This document shows, piece by piece, positions 15,540 to 21,409 of a stretch of DNA of 21,409 nucleotides. The DNA lies in the NCBI RefSeq assembly GCF_030826625.1, contig NZ_JAPJNQ010000039.1, positions 1-21,409 on the forward strand. The letters run 5' to 3'. Within the stretch, counting starts at the first letter, position 1, and each line of letters begins with the position of its first letter. A program made the position numbers and the translations under genes. The notes beneath the pieces are model-generated. The model saw only the letters and a program-made list of their open reading frames with translations. It had not been told where the DNA came from and searched no databases. This stretch comes from Corynebacterium sp. Its GTDB lineage: Bacteria; Actinomycetota; Actinomycetes; Mycobacteriales; Mycobacteriaceae.

Positions 15540-15945
15540 ACCACACTCGCACCGGGCCAGTGGCCGTACCGAATCATCGGTCGGTGACGGTGCTCGTCGC
15601 CTGAGCACCCACCGGAACAAGGTCGACCGCAGCGGCTTGGCCAACCCGCATGATCTGAACCTGGCGCCCTCGCGCATACCCGGGTGGTTGCAGTGGGTCG
15701 GGATGGCCGCGTTTATCGTGCTGCTGGCCGCCGCCGCCTGGTTTTTGGTGGCGGATCATTGGCGTCGTTCCACGTTTGCCCTGGGCGTGGCGATGCTCTG
15801 GCTGGCTGCGTTGCGGCTGACCTGTGATTCCGCAAAACTGGGCGTTTTTGCTGTGCGTTCGCGCAGGTTCGATGCTTCGTTCAGTGCTGTTGCAGGCGCA
15901 GCGCTGATGTTTTTGTCTGCCTCGGTGGATGCACTGGGAAGTTAG
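15529..15945 (+). CDS. DUF3017 membrane protein
   Basis: 138 residues. A hydrophilic basic N-terminus (1-52) is followed by three predicted helices at about 56-75, 82-97 and 116-134. The pairing with folD and the segment RRSTFALGVAMLWLAALRL fit DUF3017, a family of actinobacterial three-helix proteins of unknown function usually found next to folD. It begins 11 bases inside folD (ATGCCGGATAA overlap) and is followed by a 111-base gap before gntP containing repeats. Confidence 0.85.
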   Translation: MPDKPHSHRASGRTESSVGDGARRLSTHRNKVDRSGLANPHDLNLAPSRIPGWLQWVGMAAFIVLLAAAAWFLVADHWRRSTFALGVAMLWLAALRLTCDSAKLGVFAVRSRRFDASFSAVAGAALMFLSASVDALGS

Positions 15946-15950
15946 CGTGC

Positions 15951-16021
15951 GATAATTTGCTCGCGCTGGCCAGCTAACTGGCGCGCGGGGCAGTTAGACG
16001 CACAGGGCAGTTAGCTGTGCG
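15951..16021 (+). promoter_or_regulatory. Promoter and iterated 17-bp repeat region upstream of gntP
   Basis: A possible -10 box, GATAAT (15951-15956), is followed by three copies of a 7-mer starting at 15974 (CTAACTG, inverted), 15991 and 16008 (CAGTTAG), exactly 17 bases apart. The last two sit in longer copies of GGGCAGTTAG (15988-15997, 16005-16014). CAGCTAACTG (15971-15980) is the exact reverse complement of CAGTTAGCTG (16008-16017), and CGCACAG/CTGTGCG (16000-16005 region to 16021) makes a hairpin. It looks like a repressor site downstream of the start of transcription. It does not match the C. glutamicum GntR1/2 motif as I recall it. Confidence 0.45.
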
Positions 16022-16056
16022 CCGCGCATAGCTTCACAGAGTAGAAAGTTGCACCA

Positions 16057-17448
16057 ATGTCACCAATGGATACCTGGGAGCCCGCACTGGGCACCGCACC
16101 GCTGCTAGGCATCGCCGCGGCCGCCGTCGCAATGATTTTGCTGATGGTGATTTATTTCCGCATCCACGCATTCATCACCCTGATCACCGTCTCCGCGCTG
16201 ACGGCCTTGGCCACGGGAATCCCGCTGGAAGGCGTCGTCCCTACCATGACCGACGGTTTCGGCTCCACCTTGGCATCGGTGGCTTTGCTGGTCGGCCTGG
16301 GTGCGATGCTTGGTCGTTTGGTGGAAAACTCCGGTGGTGCGCAGTCGCTGGCGGAACTGCTGGTGAGCAAATTTGGTGAGAAGCGGGCCCCGTTCGCCCT
16401 GGGGGTGGCATCGCTGCTGATGGGCTTTCCCATCTTCTTCGACGCCGGGCTCATTGTCATGCTGCCGGTGATTTTTGCGGTTGCGCGGCGTCTGGACGGT
16501 CCGATTCTGGCTTATGGCATCCCGGCAGCCGGCGCGTTTTCTGTCACCCACGTCTTCTTGCCACCACACCCAGGGCCGGTGGCAGCTGCCGAATTCTACA
16601 ACGCGGATATCGGGCTGATCTTGCTGTTCGGCCTGCTTATCGCCTTGCCGACGTGGTATATCTCCGGCTACCTGTGGGGGCAATTCCTGGGCCGCAAATA
16701 CCCGCTGCCGGTACCGGATCTGCTGTTGGGGGCGCGTTCTGAGCCACCGAAAAACCCGGCGGGCGCTGGTTCCGTCGCTACGATCCTGCTGCTACCCATG
16801 GTGCTCATCTTCGGCAATACCGGCGCGAACACCGCCGCCACCGCTGGCTGGATCGATGGCGATTCCGGGCTTGTGCAGTTCCTGCGTTTCCTTGGGCAAA
16901 CCCCGATCGCCTTGCTGATTACAGCCTTCGCCGCCATCGCTGTGTTGGGCTTGCGTAGGGGAGTAAGCCGCGAAGCCATCGAAAAATCCATGGACGGCGC
17001 GCTCGGGCCCATCTGCTCCGTCGTGCTGATCACCGGTGCTGGCGGCATGTTCGGTGGCGTATTGCGTACCTCGGGCATTGGCGACGCGCTCGCCGAATCC
17101 ATGGAAGGCATGGGCATCCCCCTGATCCTCGCCGCCTACCTGATCGCTGCCGCGCTTCGCGTTGCCCAAGGCTCGGCGACCGTCGCCTTGACGACGGCCG
17201 CAGCATTGATGGCACCGGGCGTGGCTGCCGCGGATTACTCCGAAGTCGCGCTGGCGCTGATCGTCTTGGCGACAGCCGCCGGTTCCGTCATTGCCTCTCA
17301 CGTCAACGATTCTGGCTTCTGGCTGGTGGGCCGGCTGATGGGCATGGATACCGCGACTACTCTGAAGACCTGGACGGTGAATCAAACCTTGATCTCCGTT
17401 ATCGGTTTCGCCCTGGTCATGGTGATCTACGGCGTCAGCGCGCTGTAA
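16057..17448 (+). CDS. gntP: Gluconate permease
   Basis: 463 residues, a polytopic membrane transporter of the GntP family with about 12 helices, probably importing gluconate with protons. Hallmarks are GFPIFFDAGLIVMLPVIFAVARR and AAGAFSVTHVFLPPHPGPVAAAEF near residue 160-185, plus RVAQGSATVALTTAAALMAP and NDSGFWLVGRLMGM near the end. AGAAAG lies about 8 bases before the ATG. The convergent gene overlaps it by 14 bases and encodes the gluconate kinase, which supports gluconate over related sugar acids. Upstream repeats suggest dedicated control. Confidence 0.93.
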   Translation: MSPMDTWEPALGTAPLLGIAAAAVAMILLMVIYFRIHAFITLITVSALTALATGIPLEGVVPTMTDGFGSTLASVALLVGLGAMLGRLVENSGGAQSLAELLVSKFGEKRAPFALGVASLLMGFPIFFDAGLIVMLPVIFAVARRLDGPILAYGIPAAGAFSVTHVFLPPHPGPVAAAEFYNADIGLILLFGLLIALPTWYISGYLWGQFLGRKYPLPVPDLLLGARSEPPKNPAGAGSVATILLLPMVLIFGNTGANTAATAGWIDGDSGLVQFLRFLGQTPIALLITAFAAIAVLGLRRGVSREAIEKSMDGALGPICSVVLITGAGGMFGGVLRTSGIGDALAESMEGMGIPLILAAYLIAAALRVAQGSATVALTTAAALMAPGVAAADYSEVALALIVLATAAGSVIASHVNDSGFWLVGRLMGMDTATTLKTWTVNQTLISVIGFALVMVIYGVSAL

Positions 17449-17956
17449 TCCAGTCCTTCATTGCCTCCGCCACCAGTGTTGGTGGTTCGGCGACATCAAA
17501 ACTCGCGCCGGGTTCATCGGCACGCAGCGGCTCCAAAGTTGCCAGCTGTGAATCCAGCAAATGCGCCGGCATGAAATGCTTTGTGCGCTCCAACATGCGT
17601 TGCTCCAGCAGTTCGCGTGAGCCCGTGCAGTGCACAAATACGGCGCCGGGGCATTCGGCGAGCAACACTTCGCGGTAGCTGCGCTTCAACGCGCTGCAGG
17701 CAACGATGGCGCCGTGCTCCTGCTCGGCGAGCCAATTTCCCACGCGCCGCAACCACGGCCAGCGATCGTCGTCGTCAAGCGGGATGCCGCTGGTCATTTT
17801 GTCGATATTGGCTTGCGGGTGAAAATCGTCCCCGTCGAGGTAAACCAGGCCCAAAAGGTTCGCCAGTTCCGTGCCGACGGTGGTCTTCCCGCTCCCAGAA
17901 ACCCCCATCACCACGATGTGATGGGGCAGTGGTGCATCCGGTGCATGTTCAGGCAT
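17435..17956 (-). CDS. gntK: Gluconokinase
   Basis: 173 residues from ATG 17956. The enzyme phosphorylates gluconate with ATP to 6-phosphogluconate, feeding the pentose phosphate pathway. P-loop GVSGSGKT is at 18-25, followed by YLDGDDFHP, KMTSGIPLDDDDRWPWL and CSALKRSYR, all typical of GntK. A longer frame opens at GTG 17989, which overlaps the stop of the SWIM gene, but ATG 17956 gives the usual length and distance to the P-loop, and TTAGGAT ahead of it can serve as ribosome-binding site (AGGA) or as a -10 box (TAGGAT). Arranged tail to tail with gntP, overlapping it by 14 bases. It could also be read through from the SWIM gene 29 bases upstream. Confidence 0.94.
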   Translation of the reverse strand: MPEHAPDAPLPHHIVVMGVSGSGKTTVGTELANLLGLVYLDGDDFHPQANIDKMTSGIPLDDDDRWPWLRRVGNWLAEQEHGAIVACSALKRSYREVLLAECPGAVFVHCTGSRELLEQRMLERTKHFMPAHLLDSQLATLEPLRADEPGASFDVAEPPTLVAEAMKDWITAR

Positions 17957-17985
17957 GTTGGTGATCCTAACACCTGCCGGGAACC

Positions 17986-19089
17986 TCACTGGTGGCTGTG
18001 TTGCTGTGCCTCGGCATCGTTATGTCGGGGCAAGCCCAAACTTGCTGCGTATGCCGTAATCGCACTTGCTTGCGCCGGTGCCGCGATCGAGATGACGTCG
18101 CGCAGGTACGGCCACAGACGCGGGTGGTCTTCGCCGTAGTAGCTTTCTGCCAGGAACGCGAAATCCACGCAGTAGTCTATGCCGGCGTGCCCCAGTGCTT
18201 CCTCGGCCGCGTAAACGGGCAAACTCGGCTCAATTTCTTCACTGAAAAAATATGTCCAGGTTACCCAGCGCGCAATTTCTGCCCCAGCACACGCATCCGG
18301 TGAGTTCACCACGTCCTTGGCCGCGGATAAATGCAGAACAAGCGCATCGTTAATCGTATTTTTCGCTGCCTCGCTTCCTGCCAGGCTTAGTGCACGGTTG
18401 GTGGCAAGGTACCTTATGAATTCCTCGAGGTACGGCAAAACTAATTCTGCGTACTCGTGGTCGAGGAAATGCCGAAAAATCATCATCATTTCTTCACACC
18501 GAGCAGCTTGCTCGCGCTTGCCGACGCCCACGTTCAGACCTGATTGCACACCACCCCCAGTTGGCGAGCTAATTTCTGTCCACTGCGGCGGCAGAAAACT
18601 GCCAATGGCTTTGCCAAGGCGATCTTCGAGAAACTCTGAGATACTCACGGACGTGCCATTATGCGCCAAAATGTGCAGCTGTAGCGGGAGCTGCACCTGT
18701 GGTTCCCACTGAAAAACTTGCCGGAAGGCACTAACGATTTGATTAGGGGTGGCGGTGTCCACGAAGTTCTCGAGGAAACGATCCTTGGGCTTGGGATATA
18801 ATGCGATGCTGCGTAAACCGACGGCGACGCAGTGCTTGCACCATTGATGCTGCACAGGGCAGGTGCAATAGGTGATCGGGGTTCCTTCGACCAGCTTGAT
18901 GTGCACCTCGTAGGGATGAATTGCCGAGCCTTGCACAAAAGCTTTAATAACTTTGTCGGTCACTGTGTGCCCTGAAATTGCCGCGGGATCGATATTGGAG
19001 CCCTTGTGGAAGCTTCCCGAATCTGTGTGGCCGGCGATGTAGCTAGGCGTAAGGAGGTTAATTAAATAAGATTTCTGTGGCAACGACAT
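17986..19089 (-). CDS. SWIM zinc-finger protein of unknown function
   Basis: 367 residues. After an N-terminal region (YIAGHTDSGSFHKG, resembling the start of other bacterial SWIM proteins), a SWIM zinc finger of the form CxCx6CxH is formed by Cys75, Cys77, Cys84 and His86 (YCTCPVQHQWCKHC). SWIM fingers bind DNA or proteins. The remaining 280 residues are largely helical, with TPR-like spacing in places (HFLDHEYAELVLPYLEEFIRYL), and contain no nuclease or helicase motifs; large SWIM ATPases are not encoded nearby. The ATG follows a -10 box TATTCT by 6 bases (leaderless). gntK begins 29 bases after its stop on the same strand, so the two may share a transcript. No established function; a gluconate-related role would be only an inference. 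Confidence 0.85.
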   Translation of the reverse strand: MSLPQKSYLINLLTPSYIAGHTDSGSFHKGSNIDPAAISGHTVTDKVIKAFVQGSAIHPYEVHIKLVEGTPITYCTCPVQHQWCKHCVAVGLRSIALYPKPKDRFLENFVDTATPNQIVSAFRQVFQWEPQVQLPLQLHILAHNGTSVSISEFLEDRLGKAIGSFLPPQWTEISSPTGGGVQSGLNVGVGKREQAARCEEMMMIFRHFLDHEYAELVLPYLEEFIRYLATNRALSLAGSEAAKNTINDALVLHLSAAKDVVNSPDACAGAEIARWVTWTYFFSEEIEPSLPVYAAEEALGHAGIDYCVDFAFLAESYYGEDHPRLWPYLRDVISIAAPAQASAITAYAASLGLPRHNDAEAQQHSHQ

Positions 19090-19095
19090 AACTTA

Positions 19096-19101
19096 AGAAT
19101 A
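19096..19101 (-). promoter_or_regulatory. Probable leaderless -10 box of the SWIM gene
   Basis: TATTCT on the minus strand lies 6 bases before the ATG at 19089, and no ribosome-binding sequence is present. No clear -35 box is seen. The rest of the gap to metX (19102-19230) holds no gene; the 4-bp stem GCCC/GGGC near 19213-19226 is too weak to call a terminator. Confidence 0.45.
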
Positions 19102-19230
19102 CGATGCCGCTGCACACAGAGGCTCACAGGTTCGAATGTTAGTTCTAATTCATAATTTCTGTCGTGCTCTAATCAATGAATGCTGACGCCGAAATTTGCC
19201 GAGTCCAGCGTAGCCCTATAGCGGGCAGGC

Positions 19231-20349
19231 TTAAATGCTGTATGGCTCCGGCAGAGACAGCTTTAAGAACTTGCGCAGAATACGATCCAGCTGACGAGAT
19301 TCGGTCAAAAAGGCGTCATGTCCCACGGGAGAGACGATCTTGGCCATGCCCAAGAAATTCCCGATATTGCGCGAAAGGTGCTCTTGTTGGTGGTAAGGGT
19401 ACAAAATATCGGTGTCGACGCCGACGATCATGGTTGGCACCGTGGAGCCGCCGAGTGCGCGGTTGAGCCCGCCGCGTCCGCGACCAATATCGTGCCGGTT
19501 GAGTGCTTCGGTGAGCGCGACGTACGAACCCGCGTCGAAGCGTTTCGAAAGCTTAATGCCCTGATGCTCCAGGTAACTGTTGACGGCAAAGCGCTGGCTG
19601 GGGTCGCGGAACTGGCCAAACGGGTTCTCGCCCTCGTTGGCATCGGAGCCGAAACGCTCATCAATTTCTTGCTCGCCGCGGTAGGTCAGGTGCGCGATCC
19701 GTCGCGCGGCGCAGAGGCCTTCCAGCGGATAGTCCTCCGTTCCGTAATAATCACCACCGTGCCAGTTCACATCGCGCTCAATGGCAGAGATCTGCGCGCA
19801 TTGAATGCCAATCTGCCACCCGGATGCGCGAGCCGAAACCGCCAGGATGCACACTGCATTCATCAGCTCTGGATAGAGCAAAGACCATTCGAGCGCTCGC
19901 GCACCACCCATCGAGCCACCGATGACGGCGTGAATTTTTTGCAACCCGAGCGCGTCGACAAGCTGGCGTTCCGCGGCCACGATATCGCGAATTGATACCG
20001 CCGGGAAGCGTGAACCCCAAGCGTGCCCGTCGCTCGCGATGCTGGAAGGACCCGTAGAACCATGGCAACCCCCAAGCGCATTGATGCAGATAAAACACCA
20101 ACGCGAAGTATCGAGTGCGCGGCCGGGGCCAAGAATTTCACCCCACCAATCGGCCACGTCGGACGAGCCCGTGAGCGCATGCTCGATCAGGATGACGTTG
20201 TTCGGCCCGTCGAGTTCGCCGCGGAAAGAGCCGAAAACGTGATAGCCCAGGGTGACTTCGTCCATCGTGGCACCAGCTTCCGTGCGGAATTCACCGATAT
20301 TGGCATGGTTCAGCGTGGAGGTGGGGCCAAATGGCGTGGCGTGAGGCAT
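19231..20349 (-). CDS. metX: Homoserine O-acetyltransferase
   Basis: 372 residues from ATG 20349. The enzyme transfers acetyl from acetyl-CoA to homoserine, the first committed step of methionine synthesis. It is an alpha/beta-hydrolase fold protein: nucleophile Ser146 in GGSMGGA, Asp314 (VDTDILYP) and His344 (PVGHDAFLTES) form the triad. NVILIEHALTG, GGCHGSTGP and DAGSYVALTEALNRHDIGRGRGGL are close to C. glutamicum MetX as I recall it. A GTG at 20388 extends the frame by 13 residues, but it is poorly supported; GGAAAG is 9 bases before ATG 20349, and the MP start fits relatives. In C. glutamicum metY precedes metX; here the upstream neighbour is a divergent transporter and no metY is in the window. 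Confidence 0.95.
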   Translation of the reverse strand: MPHATPFGPTSTLNHANIGEFRTEAGATMDEVTLGYHVFGSFRGELDGPNNVILIEHALTGSSDVADWWGEILGPGRALDTSRWCFICINALGGCHGSTGPSSIASDGHAWGSRFPAVSIRDIVAAERQLVDALGLQKIHAVIGGSMGGARALEWSLLYPELMNAVCILAVSARASGWQIGIQCAQISAIERDVNWHGGDYYGTEDYPLEGLCAARRIAHLTYRGEQEIDERFGSDANEGENPFGQFRDPSQRFAVNSYLEHQGIKLSKRFDAGSYVALTEALNRHDIGRGRGGLNRALGGSTVPTMIVGVDTDILYPYHQQEHLSRNIGNFLGMAKIVSPVGHDAFLTESRQLDRILRKFLKLSLPEPYSI

Positions 20350-20398
20350 AATCGATAGCTTTCCGACGAGGGCGGTAACTTGCTTCACACAGTGTAGG

Positions 20399-20428
20399 TG
20401 AACAGAGCTGTCTAGTTATAGAATTATA
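20399..20428 (-). promoter_or_regulatory. metX promoter with McbR-like operator
   Basis: A perfect -10 box TATAAT lies on the minus strand at 20423-20428. Just downstream, 20399-20414 reads TGAAC-AGAGCT-GTCTA, matching the McbR consensus TAGAC-N6-GTCTA with one perfect half and 3 of 5 in the other. It would cover the start of transcription, about 60-70 bases before the ATG, as expected for repression of a methionine gene by McbR. Confidence 0.55.
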
Positions 20429-20462
20429 TTCCGCTTGTGCGCTGACGCTAATTTTCGCTTTT

Positions 20463-20478
20463 TGTGATGTGGCTGACA
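20463..20478. promoter_or_regulatory. GlxR (CRP-type) binding-site candidate
   Basis: TGTGATGTGGCTGACA matches TGTGA-N6-TCACA at 9 of 10 defined positions. It lies between metX and the divergent amino-acid transporter, ending at a possible -10 box of the transporter (CATACT, 20477-20482), so it could repress that gene or act on metX from upstream. Confidence 0.5.
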
Positions 20479-20504
20479 TACTAGTGGCTAGTGCTCAACA
20501 ATCT

Positions 20505-20522
20505 GTGATCAATCCTGATCAC
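20505..20522. promoter_or_regulatory. Perfect inverted repeat upstream of the transporter gene
   Basis: GTGATCAATCCTGATCAC has perfect 7-bp arms around ATCC. It lies 26 bases before GTG 20549, downstream of the possible -10 box at 20477-20482, as a repressor roadblock site would. Its spacing does not fit GlxR. The regulator is unknown. Confidence 0.5.
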
Positions 20523-20548
20523 TCTTGACGACGGAAAGGCTCCAGCTC

Positions 20549-21406
20549 GTGAGCGAAAAACACATCTCGGCCTCCCAGCAGGCAGAAAACTCGAACAACG
20601 CCGGGGTCGGCCCGGAAGTACGTGGAGAGAAACCCAACAACGCGAAATGGGCGCTGGCGCTTTTTGGTACCGCCGTCGGTGCCGGTATCCTGTTTCTCCC
20701 GATCAACGCCGGTAGTTTTGGCTTCTGGCCACTGCTGGTGGCCACGCTGATGATCGGCCCGATGGCATTTTTGTCGCACCGCGCTTATGCCCGCATGCTC
20801 AGTGGTTCCTCGCAACAAGGCCAAGACGTTTTGGAAGTCATCACCGGCTTCTTTGGCAAAAATATCGGCATCTTTGTTGCCTTGATTTACTGGTTTACGG
20901 TGTTCCCGATCGTGATGATCTACGGAATCTCGATCACCAACACCGTCGACAGCTTCATTCAAAACCAGCTCAACGGCCCAGAAATCTCGCGCCCAATCTT
21001 GGCGACGCTCTGCGTGGGCCTGATGACGCTCGGCTTTGCCCTGGGGCGTAACACCGCGCTGGTAGTCGCGCAGTTTGTGATCTACCCACTGATCATCGCG
21101 TTGGCTGCTGTTTCGCTGTATCTGATTCCGCAGTGGGATTTCAGTTCCTTCTACCACTACAGCGCGGATGGCTTCGTCGCCAACCTCGGCGACATTATCT
21201 TGATCATGCCGGTGCTGGTGTTCTCGTTTAGCTTCCTGGCGGCAATCTCGCAGTTCGTGCTGGATACCGAGCGTTTCTACGGCAAAGATGCTGAAAAGCA
21301 GTCCTCGAAGATCATCCTGATCGCCACCGCTTTGCTGACGATTTTCACCATGTTCGGGTTAAACGACAAAAAGTGTGTGCCAAACCCCGAATATCTACAC
21401 CCCTAG
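20549..21406 (+). pseudogene. Truncated SdaC/HAAAP-type amino-acid transporter
   Basis: From GTG 20549 (GGAAAGG 9 bases upstream; a TTG at 20525 is less likely) the frame encodes a hydrophilic N-terminus, then helices beginning WALALFGTAVGAGILFLPINAG, the hallmark of the hydroxy/aromatic amino-acid permease family (SdaC-like serine or threonine symporters). QFVLDTERFYG and KIILIATALLTIFTMF match the middle of the family. Members have about 410-430 residues and 11 helices; here the similarity stops after about 269 residues at 21355. The frame then runs into unrelated sequence, LNDKKCVPNPEYLHP, and TAG 21404-21406. The gene is interrupted by an insertion or by a misassembled contig end. As it stands it would not be functional. 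Confidence 0.75.
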
Positions 21407-21409
21407 CAG
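21356..21409. mobile_element. Possible insertion-sequence end at the right edge
   Basis: The 54 bases after the break in the transporter begin GGGTTAAACGACAAAAAGTG. They are more AT-rich than the gene and carry no continuation of it in any frame. An element terminus inserted into the gene would explain this. The family cannot be named because only the edge is seen, and no target duplication can be checked. Confidence 0.35.

Noticed and set aside
19205..19230. Hairpin after metX considered as a terminator
   Set aside because: The stem GCCC/GGGC is only 4 bp and no T run follows on the minus strand.

Overview
The window is a stretch of an actinobacterial chromosome, most likely Corynebacterium or a close relative. 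The supporting signs are moderate GC, homologues recalled as corynebacterial in sequence and order (folD followed by a DUF3017 gene, and a metX of the C. glutamicum type), operator-like sites matching the McbR and GlxR consensus sequences, and repeated promoters whose -10 box lies 6-7 bases before the start codon, so that the mRNA has no leader.

Positions 1-2400 hold the tail of an unidentified gene with a terminator, an unidentified protein, a class III type sirtuin and a small membrane protein. Positions 2416-6817 are a three-gene + strand block: a long quinol-type nitric oxide reductase, a three-helix membrane protein whose Cys-rich segment looks like the C-terminal domain of DDE transposases, and a slipin with an acidic tail. 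This is the most interesting module. Positions 6830-8051 hold two divergent lipoproteins, one with an Excalibur domain and one with a neocarzinostatin-like domain. Positions 8165-12106 are a complete iron/siderophore ABC importer (binding lipoprotein, two FecCD permeases, ATPase) behind a DtxR-like site.

Positions 12171-14197 carry a YdbS/YdbT-like pair of bacterial PH-domain membrane proteins. Convergent to them is trmL (tRNA wobble 2'-O-methyltransferase), which is divergent from folD through overlapping -10 boxes; folD overlaps a DUF3017 gene. Positions 16057-17956 are a gluconate uptake and phosphorylation pair, gntP and gntK, arranged tail to tail. A SWIM zinc-finger protein lies upstream of gntK, and metX (homoserine O-acetyltransferase) further upstream on the same strand. 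metX is divergent from an amino-acid transporter of the SdaC/HAAAP type.

The transporter breaks off after about 269 residues at position 21355. The last 54 bases are unrelated to it and may be the end of an insertion sequence. No rRNA, tRNA, CRISPR array or intact mobile element is visible. No gene-free stretch exceeds about 300 bases; the longest gaps are roughly 100-200 bases and are described under the neighbouring features.
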